The notes: generated by a model not told the origin, from the letters alone. Positions 53,311-61,652 are shown, counted from the first letter of the stretch. The stretch is 64,000 bases of DNA from Pseudomonas laurylsulfatiphila (GCF_002934665.1 NZ_NIRS01000008.1:1-64000), one strand, 5' to 3'. Program-made: numbers and translations.

Positions 53311-54774
53311 TTGAAAGCCCTCGACGAACTCACCTTCGATAATCGCTTCGACCGCCTGGGCGAAGCGTTTTCCGCCCATGTGCTGCCCGAGCCCATCGAC
53401 AATCCGCGCCTGGTCGTGGCCAGCCCCGCCGCCATGGCCCTGCTGGACCTCGACCCGGCCGAGGCCGAAACCCCGGAGTTCGCCGAACTGTTCAGCGGCC
53501 ACAAGCTCTGGGCCGACGCGATTCCGAGGGCGATGGTCTATTCCGGACATCAGTTCGGCTCCTACAACCCGCAACTGGGCGACGGACGCGGCCTGTTGCT
53601 CGGCGAGGTGTACAACGAGGCCGGCGAACACTGGGACCTGCACCTCAAGGGCGCCGGCCAGACGCCGTTTTCACGCATGGGCGATGGCCGGGCGGTACTG
53701 CGCTCCTCGATCCGCGAGTTCCTCGCTTCCGAAGCCCTGAACGCCCTGAAAATCCCGACCACCCGCGCCCTGTGCGTGATCGGCTCCGACACCCCGGTGT
53801 GGCGCGAAAAGCAGGAGCGCGCAGCCATGGTCCTGCGCCTGGCGCCAAGCCATGTGCGCTTCGGCCACTTCGAATACTTCTACTACACCAAACGCCCCGA
53901 GCAGCAGAAAGTGCTGGGTGATCACGTACTGGCCATGCACTTCCCGCAGTGCCTGGAACAACCGGAGCCGTACCTGGCGATGTTCCGCGAAGTGGTCGAA
54001 CGCAACGCCGAACTGATCGCCAAATGGCAGGCCTATGGCTTCTGCCACGGGGTGATGAACACCGACAACATGTCGATCCTGGGCATCACCTTCGACTTCG
54101 GCCCGTTCGCCTTCCTCGACGACTTCGACGCCAACTTCATCTGCAACCACTCCGACGACCAGGGCCGTTACTCCTTCAGCAACCAGGTGCCGATTGGCCA
54201 GTGGAACCTCAGCGCGTTGGCGCAGGCCCTGACGCCGTTCATCAGCGTCGAAGCCCTGCGCGAAACCCTCGGCCTCTACCTACCGCTGTTCCAGGCCCAT
54301 TACCTGGACCTGATGCGCCGTCGCCTCGGTCTTACAACGGCCGAAGAAGATGACCAGAAACTGCTGGAGAACCTGCTGCAACTGATGCAGAACAGCGGCG
54401 TCGACTACAGCCTGTTTTTCCGTCGCCTGGGGGATGAGGCACCGGAGCTGGCCATCACCCGCTTGCGTGATGACTTCGTCGACCTCAAGGGCTTTGATGC
54501 CTGGGGCGAACTCTACGTCGCCCGGGTCGCCCGTGAAGGCACGCTTGATCAAGAGCAGCGCCGCCAGCGGATGCACGCGGTCAACCCGCTGTACATCCTG
54601 CGCAACTACCTGGCGCAAAAGGCCATCGATGCGGCAGAGAGCGGCGACTATTCAGAAGTTCGACGACTGCACGCAGTGCTGAGCAATCCGTTCGAGGAAC
54701 AACCGGGGATGGAAAGCTACGCCGAGAGGCCGCCGGAATGGGGTAAGCATCTGGAGATCAGTTGTTCGTCGTGA
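53311..54774 (+). CDS. selO: Protein adenylyltransferase SelO (YdiU)
   Basis: A pseudokinase-fold enzyme that transfers AMP to Ser, Thr or Tyr of proteins and helps in oxidative stress. It has 487 aa. Visible residues are the GDGRAVLRSSIREFLASEA region, the catalytic loop GVMNTDNMSILG with Asp252 and Asn253, and DFGPF with Asp262. The start is a TTG codon at 53311, with GGAG seven bases upstream; the resulting N-terminus KALDELTFDNRF fits the family. It matches PA5023. The hairpin described above overlaps its ribosome site. Confidence 0.93.
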   Translation: MKALDELTFDNRFDRLGEAFSAHVLPEPIDNPRLVVASPAAMALLDLDPAEAETPEFAELFSGHKLWADAIPRAMVYSGHQFGSYNPQLGDGRGLLLGEVYNEAGEHWDLHLKGAGQTPFSRMGDGRAVLRSSIREFLASEALNALKIPTTRALCVIGSDTPVWREKQERAAMVLRLAPSHVRFGHFEYFYYTKRPEQQKVLGDHVLAMHFPQCLEQPEPYLAMFREVVERNAELIAKWQAYGFCHGVMNTDNMSILGITFDFGPFAFLDDFDANFICNHSDDQGRYSFSNQVPIGQWNLSALAQALTPFISVEALRETLGLYLPLFQAHYLDLMRRRLGLTTAEEDDQKLLENLLQLMQNSGVDYSLFFRRLGDEAPELAITRLRDDFVDLKGFDAWGELYVARVAREGTLDQEQRRQRMHAVNPLYILRNYLAQKAIDAAESGDYSEVRRLHAVLSNPFEEQPGMESYAERPPEWGKHLEISCSS

Positions 54775-54792
54775 GGCGCTACACAATTGAAA

Positions 54793-54814
54793 ATCTGGAG
54801 ACCTGTCTCCAGAT
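54793..54814. promoter_or_regulatory. Palindrome between selO and trxC
   Basis: Ten-base arms ATCTGGAGAC and GTCTCCAGAT flank a 2-base centre, 34 bases before trxC. It could be a terminator hairpin of selO (no T tract) or an operator for trxC. Confidence 0.45.
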
Positions 54815-54847
54815 AAGGATCATTCGCTTTCGACTGGACGACTTGTC

Positions 54848-55282
54848 ATGACCGACCCACTCCTCATCCCCAGCCCCCATTGCAACGGCCTCAACCGCAT
54901 CCCCGCCGAGCGCCTCAACGACCACCCGAAGTGCGGACGCTGCAAGGCCGACGTCCTGCTGAACAAGCCGTTTGAATTGAAACAAGGCGACTACGCCAGC
55001 CAGATCAAGGGCGATCTGCCGCTGCTGGTGGACGTGTGGGCCGACTGGTGCGGGCCGTGCAAGTCGTTTGCACCGGTGTTCGAGCAGGCGGCCGGGCAAC
55101 TGGAGGGCAAGTGCCGGTTGGCCAAGCTGGACAGCGAGGCGAACCAGCAGTTGTCGGCGCAGTTGGGGATTCGCTCGATCCCGAGCCTGATCCTGTTCAA
55201 GAACGGCCGGGAGATCGCCCGCCAGAGCGGGGCTTTCCCGTTGCCGCAACTGATGGGCTGGTTGCGCAGTCAGGGCATCTGA
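54848..55282 (+). CDS. trxC: Thioredoxin 2 TrxC with an altered zinc site
   Basis: A 144-aa thioredoxin with an extra N-terminal zinc-ribbon-like part. The redox site is WADWCGPCK with Cys68 and Cys71. The N-terminal part normally has two CxxC pairs that bind zinc and tune redox potential. Here the second pair is present (Cys29, Cys32) but the first is SPHC: Ser9 (codon AGC) replaces Cys, leaving only Cys12. A single base change from TGC explains it. Disulfide reduction should remain, but zinc binding may be weakened. An inverted REP pair follows the gene. Confidence 0.92.
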   Translation: MTDPLLIPSPHCNGLNRIPAERLNDHPKCGRCKADVLLNKPFELKQGDYASQIKGDLPLLVDVWADWCGPCKSFAPVFEQAAGQLEGKCRLAKLDSEANQQLSAQLGIRSIPSLILFKNGREIARQSGAFPLPQLMGWLRSQGI

Positions 55283-55299
55283 AATTGCTCAGGTTCCAA

Positions 55300-55389
55300 T
55301 GTGGGAGCGAGCTTGCTCGCGATGACGGTGTTTCAGTCGAAGATGATGTTGACTGTCAGTCCGCTATCGCGAGCAAGCTCGCTCCCACA
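55300..55389. repeat. Inverted REP pair
   Basis: Copies at 55300-55323 and 55366-55389 lie between the convergent trxC and parA-like genes. Confidence 0.9.
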
Positions 55390-55411
55390 GTGTTTTGTTT
55401 CGCCTGAAAGA

Positions 55412-56182
55412 TCAGGCGTTTTCCAGCAGGTTATGCAATTCGACAAACTGCTGGGTCAGCTTGTGCCGCGGGTCGAGATGGATCAGCGGCGTGTTGGCCT
55501 GGTGGGATTCGCGCATGCGTACCGAGCTGGCCAGGTACACCGGCAGCACCGGCAGGCCTTCGGCGATCAGTTCGTCGAGGATTTGCTGGGGCAGGCTGGC
55601 GCGGGCCTGGAACTGGTTGACGACGATGCCTTCGACTTCCAGGCCTTCGTTATGGTCGTCCTTCAACTCTTCGATTTCCGCCATCAGGCCGTACAGTGCC
55701 TGGCGTGAAAAACTGTCGCAATCGAAGGGAATCAACACACGATCGGCGGCAATCAATGCAGAAACCGCATAAAAATTCAGCGCTGGCGGGGTATCGAGGT
55801 AAATCCGGTCGTAGTCTTCGCTCAGTTCCTCAAGCAACTTACGCAGCTTGTTGATCTTGTGCTTGGCTTCAAGCTTTGGCTGCAAGTCCGCCAGTTCGGC
55901 GGTGGCGGTAATAACGTGGAGGTTATCGAAGGGGGTTTCGTAGATGTCGACCTGATTCTTTTTGGAGAACGGCCCGGAAGACAGCGTCTGCTTGAAGAAA
56001 TCGGCGATGCCCATCGGGATGTCGCTACCGGTGAGCCCCGTCAGGTACTGAGTGGAGTTGGCCTGGGCATCGAGATCCACCAATAAGGTGCGAAAACCCT
56101 CGCTGGCACTGACCGCCGCCAGATTGCAGGCAATGCTGGATTTGCCAACGCCACCTTTCTGATTGAACACCACGCGCCGCAT
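55412..56182 (-). CDS. Orphan ParA-family ATPase
   Basis: A 256-aa deviant-Walker P-loop ATPase. The Walker A motif KGGVGKSS with its signature Lys is at the N-terminus (RRVVFNQKGGVGKS), the second motif is LLVDLDAQANST, and a LDTPPALN stretch follows. No parB partner lies beside it, so it is not the main chromosome-partition ParA; such orphans position cellular structures, and the cargo here is unknown. It resembles PA5028. Start ATG 56182 has GGAGG seven bases upstream; the frame opens at 56203. Confidence 0.85.
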   Translation of the reverse strand: MRRVVFNQKGGVGKSSIACNLAAVSASEGFRTLLVDLDAQANSTQYLTGLTGSDIPMGIADFFKQTLSSGPFSKKNQVDIYETPFDNLHVITATAELADLQPKLEAKHKINKLRKLLEELSEDYDRIYLDTPPALNFYAVSALIAADRVLIPFDCDSFSRQALYGLMAEIEELKDDHNEGLEVEGIVVNQFQARASLPQQILDELIAEGLPVLPVYLASSVRMRESHQANTPLIHLDPRHKLTQQFVELHNLLENA

Positions 56183-56420
56183 GTCAAAACCTCCGTGTAT
56201 CAAAGAATGACCGAGTGTAGTGGTGCACGGCGTTGCTTCGCTACCTTGTCGGCACAGGGACTACACAGTCAGTTGCCTTCTCTTGCTTGAAAAGTCCTGA
56301 ACGGCCCGATGGTTTGACGCAGGAACCGACAGACGGAGTAGTGATTGTGTGAATAATTGCCAATCGCTCAGTTTTTGCGAGCCAGTCGCTGCATCTTGTT
56401 GAGCAAAATGTAACCAGCAT

Positions 56421-56449
56421 TTGCTACACGTTCCCGGCACCGGGATAAT
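56421..56449 (+). promoter_or_regulatory. Sigma-70-like promoter of the aryl-polyene cluster
   Basis: TTGCTA (56421-56426) and GATAAT (56444-56449) are separated by 17 bases, giving a leader of about 80 bases before the first gene. The 355-base gap back to the parA-like gene shows no other gene. Confidence 0.55.
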
Positions 56450-56537
56450 GCGCGCCACTCGGCGGCAAACGCCGCGCAGGGTGAGTCTCGGCTCTCGGCC
56501 ACTCCCCGCGTCAAGTAAGCCCGTGAGGGCGGGATGA

Positions 56538-57263
56538 ATGTCTGTGATCAACTTCAACATCGCCCAATGGCGCGCCTGGGCCCCGGGGCTTGAGAGCGTG
56601 AACGATTGGCAGGCCTGGAGCCGGCAACCCGTCGTGCTGCCGGACAGCGATGCCGCTCCCGACGTTTCCTTTCTACCGGCCATGCAGCGCCGCAGGCTAA
56701 GCCGCCTGGCACGGATGGCATTCAGCGTCGGCTGGCCATTGGCCGAAGGCCGGCAGGATCTGCCATTGGTCTTTGTTTCCCGTCACGGCGAAACGCCACG
56801 CACCGTCGACATTCTCAGTGATCTGGCCGCCGATCAGCCGCTGTCGCCGACCCGGTTCAGCTTGTCTGTTCATAACGCGATTATCGGCTTGTGGTCGATC
56901 ATGCGCGGTGAAACCAGCGAAATGACGGCCCTGGCCGCCGCAGGCGATGGCCTGGAGCACGGCATGCTCGAAGCGGCCGCACTGCTGGCCGAAGGCGCTG
57001 GCGCGGTGCTGCTGGTGGTCACCGAAGAGCGGCCGCCCGAGGCCTACTCGACCTGGATCGACGACGTGCCGTTCCCTTATGCCGTCGGCCTGCTGATCAC
57101 ACCAGGCACCGACTGGCAGTTGTCCCTGAACAGCCCCTCGGATGCGTTGTCCAAATCCCGCTGGCCCCACGCGCTGAATCTGTTGCGTATGCTGCTCGGC
57201 CAGCAAACCACCTGCCAACATGCCTGGAAAAATCGTGTATGGACCTGGCAACGCAACCCGTGA
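56538..57263 (+). CDS. Ketoacyl-synthase-like chain length factor of an aryl-polyene cluster
   Basis: A 241-aa protein resembling the N-terminal half of beta-ketoacyl synthases (Ketoacyl-synt_2 type). It has FSLSVHNAIIGLWSI where an active-site Cys region would be expected and no catalytic Cys there, followed by the usual small-residue stretch GDGLEHGMLEAAALLAEGAGAVLLVV. It is therefore more likely a partner or chain-length factor than a working synthase. GAGGG precedes ATG 56538. It opens a run of at least nine same-strand genes matching aryl-polyene clusters, which make carotenoid-like membrane pigments protecting against oxidation. Confidence 0.8.
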   Translation: MSVINFNIAQWRAWAPGLESVNDWQAWSRQPVVLPDSDAAPDVSFLPAMQRRRLSRLARMAFSVGWPLAEGRQDLPLVFVSRHGETPRTVDILSDLAADQPLSPTRFSLSVHNAIIGLWSIMRGETSEMTALAAAGDGLEHGMLEAAALLAEGAGAVLLVVTEERPPEAYSTWIDDVPFPYAVGLLITPGTDWQLSLNSPSDALSKSRWPHALNLLRMLLGQQTTCQHAWKNRVWTWQRNP

Positions 57264-58048
57264 CCGAGAAAAACCGCGACGCCTATTACTGGCGCTTGCT
57301 GGCCACCGCCGCGAGCTTTGCCCTGTTCGGCTTGGGCGGCCTGTGCCTACGCCTGGTGGTTTTTCCTGTGCTGAACTGCCTGCCCGGCGACGCCCGCACC
57401 CATCGGCTGAGGGCCCGGCGAACCGTCAGCCGCTGTTTCTGGATTTTTGTGCGCTTCATGGCCCGTACCGGGGTGCTGACCTACGACATTGAAGGCGCGG
57501 AAAAACTCGGTCGTCCCGGGCAAATGATCCTTGCCAATCATCCCTCGCTGATCGACGTGGTGTTTCTGATCGGCCTGGTGCGTCACGCCAACTGCGTGGT
57601 CAAGCAAAGCCTCTGGGAAAACCCGTTCACCCGCGGACCGCTGCGCTGCACCGATTACATCAGCAACGACGGCAGCATGGACATGCTCGACGCGGCTGCC
57701 GATGCGCTGAAAGACGGCCAGACCCTGATCATTTTCCCCGAAGGTACGCGCACCCAACCCGGCCAGGCACCGGCCTTTCATCGGGGCGGTGCGGCAATCG
57801 CCCTGCGGGGTGCGAAAATCCTCACCCCGGTCATTATCAAGGTCAGCCCGACCACATTGACCAAGGCCGAACCCTGGTATCGCATCCCCAAGCGGCGCGT
57901 GCACTTCAGTTTCCGGGTCGGGGCCGATATAGACCCACAGACCTTCGCCACGCAGGGGCCGGCTCCGCAAGCCTCGCGCAAGCTCAACGATTATCTACAT
58001 TCTTACTTTATTAAGGAGCTCGCCGAAGATGAGCGATCTGCACCGTGA
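57239..58048 (+). CDS. 1-acyl-glycerol-3-phosphate-type acyltransferase of the aryl-polyene cluster
   Basis: A 269-aa LPLAT-family membrane acyltransferase. It has the acceptor motif NHPSLIDVV (an NHXXXXD form) and the later FPEGTRT motif. One N-terminal helix anchors it. In aryl-polyene clusters (ApeD-type) it is thought to help attach the polyene chain to a lipid. ATG 57239 overlaps the previous gene by 25 bases; a GTG at 57260 overlapping the previous stop (GTGA) is an alternative start giving 262 aa. The 3' end overlaps the acyl carrier protein gene by 20 bases. Confidence 0.85.
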   Translation: MDLATQPVTEKNRDAYYWRLLATAASFALFGLGGLCLRLVVFPVLNCLPGDARTHRLRARRTVSRCFWIFVRFMARTGVLTYDIEGAEKLGRPGQMILANHPSLIDVVFLIGLVRHANCVVKQSLWENPFTRGPLRCTDYISNDGSMDMLDAAADALKDGQTLIIFPEGTRTQPGQAPAFHRGGAAIALRGAKILTPVIIKVSPTTLTKAEPWYRIPKRRVHFSFRVGADIDPQTFATQGPAPQASRKLNDYLHSYFIKELAEDERSAP

Positions 58049-58289
58049 TATCAAAATGCTTATCATCGACGCCCTTGGCCTGGAAGACATCAGCGCCGAA
58101 GACATCGGCAACGAGCAGACGCTGTTCGGCGAAGGCCTGGGCCTGGACTCGGTGGACGCCCTGGAACTGGGCCTGGCCATCCAGAAAAAGTACGGCATCA
58201 AAATCGATGCCGATGCCAAAGACACTCGTAATCACTTCAGTAACGTGGCGAGCCTTGCGGCGTTCGTCACCGCAAAACAGGCAGCTTGA
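58029..58289 (+). CDS. Acyl carrier protein 1 of the aryl-polyene cluster
   Basis: An 86-aa acyl carrier protein. The phosphopantetheine attachment Ser lies in GLGLDSVDALELG (about residue 41). AAGGAG about 11 bases upstream supports ATG 58029, inside the end of the acyltransferase gene. It carries intermediates during polyene elongation. A second, different carrier follows. Confidence 0.9.
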   Translation: MSDLHRDIKMLIIDALGLEDISAEDIGNEQTLFGEGLGLDSVDALELGLAIQKKYGIKIDADAKDTRNHFSNVASLAAFVTAKQAA

Positions 58290-58298
58290 GACCGGACC

Positions 58299-58553
58299 AT
58301 GCAAACTCGTGACGACATTTTCAACACCCTGCGCGATGCCCTGGTCGAGCTCTTCGAACTGGACCCCGGGCGTGTGAGCCTGGAATCCAACCTGTATCAG
58401 GACCTGGAAATCGACAGCATCGACGCGGTCGACCTGATCGATCACATCAAACGTCAGACGGGCAAGAAAATCGCCGCCGAAGAATTCAAATCGGTGCGTA
58501 CCGTCAGTGACGTGGTCGAGGCGGTCTACCGTCTGGTTCAACCGGCCGCATGA
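58299..58553 (+). CDS. Acyl carrier protein 2 of the aryl-polyene cluster
   Basis: An 84-aa acyl carrier protein with the attachment site DLEIDSIDAVDLI (Ser about residue 36). Aryl-polyene systems use two distinct carriers; this one corresponds to the second in gene order. It overlaps the next gene by four bases (ATGA). Confidence 0.9.
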   Translation: MQTRDDIFNTLRDALVELFELDPGRVSLESNLYQDLEIDSIDAVDLIDHIKRQTGKKIAAEEFKSVRTVSDVVEAVYRLVQPAA

Positions 58554-59095
58554 GTCGTTTGATTGGCCTCGGCCTGCTGCTGGCAGGCCTTTTGTATCCC
58601 TTTGCGGTGTATTTCGGCATGGAGCATTTCGCCCCCTGGCAGTTCGGCCTGCTGCTGGGCGGACTGTGGCTGGCCCGGGTGCTGACCGGCAAACGTCGGC
58701 CCGGCAGCCTGTGGATGGCGACGGTGGCCATTGTGTTCTGCCTGTTGCTGGCACTGTTCGACAGCCCGGCGCTGTTGCGCTGGTATCCGGTGTTGATCAG
58801 CGCCTTCATGTTGGTGCTGTTCGGCTCGAGCCTGACATTCGGCCCACCGATCGTCGAACGCCTGGCCCGGGTGCGCGAGCCGCAATTGCCGGCCGAGGGC
58901 ATTCGCTATACCCGTCAGGTGACCATCGCCTGGAGCGTTTTCTTTCTATGCAACGGTTTGTGTGCTGCCGCCCTGACCCTTTGGGCGCCGCTGAGCTGGT
59001 GGACGCTGTACACCGGCCTGATCTCCTACGGATTGATAGGCCTGATGTTTGCCATTGAATGGCTGATACGACTAAGGGTACGAGGCCACCCATGA
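58550..59095 (+). CDS. COG4648-type membrane protein of the aryl-polyene cluster
   Basis: A 181-aa protein with five or six hydrophobic segments, typical of the small membrane protein (ApeG-like) in these clusters. A conserved central stretch reads FGSSLTFGPPIVERLARV. The function is unknown; it may anchor the assembly enzymes. ATGA overlaps at both ends couple it to the second carrier protein and the ligase gene. Confidence 0.8.
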   Translation: MSRLIGLGLLLAGLLYPFAVYFGMEHFAPWQFGLLLGGLWLARVLTGKRRPGSLWMATVAIVFCLLLALFDSPALLRWYPVLISAFMLVLFGSSLTFGPPIVERLARVREPQLPAEGIRYTRQVTIAWSVFFLCNGLCAAALTLWAPLSWWTLYTGLISYGLIGLMFAIEWLIRLRVRGHP

Positions 59096-60771
59096 ATTGG
59101 ATAAAACTTGAGCACCTGCTGCTCAAGGCTCAGCCGGACCGCGCCATCACGAGCGGTCCGGCACTGGATCACGCCCGACTCTGCGAACAAGCGCTGAGCC
59201 TGGCTGCCGGCCTGCAAGCCCGGGGTGTACGACAGATGGCCGTGCACCTTGAGGATGCCGCCGACCTGGCGATTGCCCTGCTTGGCGCCTGGCGTGCCGG
59301 GGTCAGTGTGCTGCTGCCTTCGGACCTGCAACCGCAGACCCGCCAACGCTGGTCAGGCGAAGTTGATCTGTGGCTGACCGATCAACCGGGCGACATGCAC
59401 CTTAGCGATTTCCAACAGCCACCGCTCAGTACCGCTGCGCTGGACCTGGATAACTGTCGGTTGAGCCTGTGCACATCCGGTTCCAGTGGCGACCCCAAGC
59501 GCATCGAAAAAAACCTGCGTCAACTGGCCAACGAAATCGAAGCCCTGGAACAGCTGTGGGGCTCTGGCCTGGGCCCGGCGTGCATCATTGGCAGCGTCGC
59601 CACCCAGCACATCTACGGTTTGTTGTTTCGGGTACTGTGGCCGTTGTGCGCCGGGCGTCCGTTCGTACGTCGGCAATTGGCGTTCCCGGAAGACCTGCAA
59701 CGTGCCAGCCGCGAGCAACCGGCCTTCGCCTGGGTGGCCAGCCCGGCGCTGCTCAAGCGCATGGGCGACAACCTCGACTGGCCGGCCTTGAGCTGCGTAC
59801 GCAGGGTGTTTTCCTCCGGCGGCGCATTACCGGTCGAGGCTGCACAGAGCCTGCATGAGCGTCTCGGGCAATGGCCAACGGAAATTTTCGGCAGCTCGGA
59901 AACCGGCGGCATCGCCTGGCGTCAGGGCGCCGAACTCTGGCAGCCCTTTGCCGATGTCACACTGACTCAAGACAGCGAGGGTGCGCTGCTGATTGCTTCG
60001 CCCTACTTGCCTGACGGTCATGTCGAACAGACCGCCGATTCAGCACGCATCGCCGTCGATGGTCGCTTCGAATTGCTCGGGCGACTGGACCGGATCGTCA
60101 AACTGGAAGAAAAACGCATCTCGCTGCCGATGCTGGAACAGGCGCTGATGGCCCATGACTGGGTCAGCGAGGCGCGGCTCGGCGTGGTTCGGGAAAACCG
60201 CGCTTCCCTGGGGGCGTTGGTGGTCCCGAGCGAAGCCGGTTTGCATGCTCTGCGTAATCTGGGCCGACGCAGTCTCACCGAACAATTGCGCCAACACCTG
60301 AGCCAACACTGCGAAACCCTGGCCCTGCCGAGACGCTGGCGCCTGCTGCGACAACTGCCGCTGAACGCTCAGGGCAAACTGCCCCAGGCCGACGTCGACG
60401 CCCTGCTGTTGGCGTCGCGCCCCAAAGCTCCAGAGGTGCTGGAGCAAGTCGAAAGCGATGGCGAGTGGAGCCTGCAACTGGCCGTGCCACCGGACCTGGC
60501 CTATTTCAGCGGTCATTTCCCCAAGGCGCCGGTATTGCCTGGCGTAGTGCAGGTGGACTGGGCGCTGAGCCTGGGCCGGCAACTGATGCACCTGCCGGAA
60601 AAGTTCGCCGGCATGGAAGTCTTGAAGTTCCAGCAACTGGTGCGCCCGGGCGATGAAATCCAGCTGCACCTGCGCTTCGACCCGGCGCGCGGCAAGCTCT
60701 ATTTCGCCTATCGCAACGAAACAGCCACCTGCTCCAGTGGGCGGATCTTGCTGGAGGCGGCGCATGTGTAA
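59092..60771 (+). CDS. AMP-forming acyl/aryl ligase fused to a hot-dog dehydratase
   Basis: A 559-aa two-domain protein. The N-terminal adenylate-forming domain (about residues 10-440) has the P-loop-like LCTSGSSGDPKRIEKN, FGSSETGGIAWR and the GRLDRIVKLEEKRIS hinge. The C-terminal domain (about 450-559) has AYFSGHFPKAPVLPGVVQVDW, the FabA/FabZ-type motif with its catalytic-like His. In related clusters these are the ligase and ApeI dehydratase-like protein. It probably activates the aryl starter and loads it onto a carrier, with the C-terminal domain acting in the dehydration steps. Start ATG 59092 overlaps the previous stop (ATGA); the upstream ATG at 59059 is less likely. Confidence 0.85.
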   Translation: MNWIKLEHLLLKAQPDRAITSGPALDHARLCEQALSLAAGLQARGVRQMAVHLEDAADLAIALLGAWRAGVSVLLPSDLQPQTRQRWSGEVDLWLTDQPGDMHLSDFQQPPLSTAALDLDNCRLSLCTSGSSGDPKRIEKNLRQLANEIEALEQLWGSGLGPACIIGSVATQHIYGLLFRVLWPLCAGRPFVRRQLAFPEDLQRASREQPAFAWVASPALLKRMGDNLDWPALSCVRRVFSSGGALPVEAAQSLHERLGQWPTEIFGSSETGGIAWRQGAELWQPFADVTLTQDSEGALLIASPYLPDGHVEQTADSARIAVDGRFELLGRLDRIVKLEEKRISLPMLEQALMAHDWVSEARLGVVRENRASLGALVVPSEAGLHALRNLGRRSLTEQLRQHLSQHCETLALPRRWRLLRQLPLNAQGKLPQADVDALLLASRPKAPEVLEQVESDGEWSLQLAVPPDLAYFSGHFPKAPVLPGVVQVDWALSLGRQLMHLPEKFAGMEVLKFQQLVRPGDEIQLHLRFDPARGKLYFAYRNETATCSSGRILLEAAHV

Positions 60772-60794
60772 GTTTGGTGAGTGCTGCGCACTCA

Positions 60795-60884
60795 ATCGCG
60801 AGCAGGCTCGCTCCCACACTGGATTTGTGAACGCCGTGGACCCCATGTGGGAGCGACGGTGCGACGATTCGACCTGCTCGCGAA
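60795..60884. repeat. REP pair with one expanded arm, inside the pigment operon
   Basis: A normal copy at 60795-60818 faces a partner at 60846-60884. In the partner, after GTGGGAGCGA, about 16 extra bases (CGGTGCGACGATTCGA) interrupt the element before CCTGCTCGCGAA resumes. The extra bases include TGCGACGATTCGA. This lies between the ligase and glycosyltransferase genes. Confidence 0.8.
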
Positions 60885-60917
60885 GCAAACACCTCGGTCT
60901 TTCAGGTGTACACCAAC

Positions 60918-61652
60918 ATGCATAGCCCCTGCGCCATTGTCCCGGTGTACAACCACGAAGGCGCCATCACCACAGTGGTCGATGCGCTGATCGCCAGCCA
61001 TCTGCCGTGCATCCTGGTGGACGATGCCAGCAGCCCGCGCTGCGCCCGGGTACTGGACCGCCTGGCCCAACGTGAAATGGTTTACCTGATCCGCCTCGCC
61101 GAAAACCAGGGCAAGGGCGGCGCGGTCATGACCGGCTTGCGCGAAGCTTCGCGCCTGGGTTTCAGCCATGCCTTGCAGGTGGATGCCGATGGCCAGCACG
61201 ACCTGCAGGACGTCAAACGCTTCATCGAACAATCACGCCGCCACCCACGGGCGGTGATCTGCGGTTATCCGCAATATGACGCCAGCGTGCCGAAAGGCCG
61301 TTTGTATGCGCGCTACCTCACCCACGTCATGGTCTGGATCAACACCCTGTCGTTGCAGATTCGCGACTCCATGTGCGGTTTCCGGGTCTACCCGTTGCCA
61401 CCGGTTCTGGCGTTGATCGAGTCGGCGAAAATCGGCAAGCGCATGGACTTCGACTCGGACATCCTGGTGCGTCTGGCCTGGCGCAATCAGCCGATGTTAT
61501 GGCTGCAAACCAAAGTCCGTTACCCGCTGGACGGCGTTTCGCATTTTCGGATGTTCCACGACAACGTTTTGATTTCCAGCATGCACACGCGGCTGTTCTT
61601 CGGCATGTTGCTGCGCTCCCCCGTGATCCTCTGGCGACGGTGGTGGACATGA
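60918..61652 (+). CDS. Family 2 glycosyltransferase of the aryl-polyene cluster
   Basis: A 244-aa GT2 enzyme. The N-terminus CAIVPVYNHEGAITTVVDAL, DDASSPRC and the DADGQHD metal-site motif are typical. In aryl-polyene clusters a glycosyltransferase and acyltransferase are fused or adjacent and help tie the polyene to its lipid/glycan anchor. ATG 60918 is preferred over the GTG at 60906, with AGGTG upstream. The stop overlaps the next gene by four bases (ATGA). Confidence 0.85.
   Translation: MHSPCAIVPVYNHEGAITTVVDALIASHLPCILVDDASSPRCARVLDRLAQREMVYLIRLAENQGKGGAVMTGLREASRLGFSHALQVDADGQHDLQDVKRFIEQSRRHPRAVICGYPQYDASVPKGRLYARYLTHVMVWINTLSLQIRDSMCGFRVYPLPPVLALIESAKIGKRMDFDSDILVRLAWRNQPMLWLQTKVRYPLDGVSHFRMFHDNVLISSMHTRLFFGMLLRSPVILWRRWWT

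Noticed and set aside
48393..53643. Long frames antisense to cvrA and mscK
   Set aside because: Same reason: the sense proteins are complete and motif-rich, and the antisense products are Gln/His/Arg-rich noise.
14572..55389. Repeated inverted GCGAGC...GCTCGC units taken together as a possible CRISPR or array
   Set aside because: They are scattered pairs with unequal spacing and internal symmetry, typical REP elements, with no cas genes.
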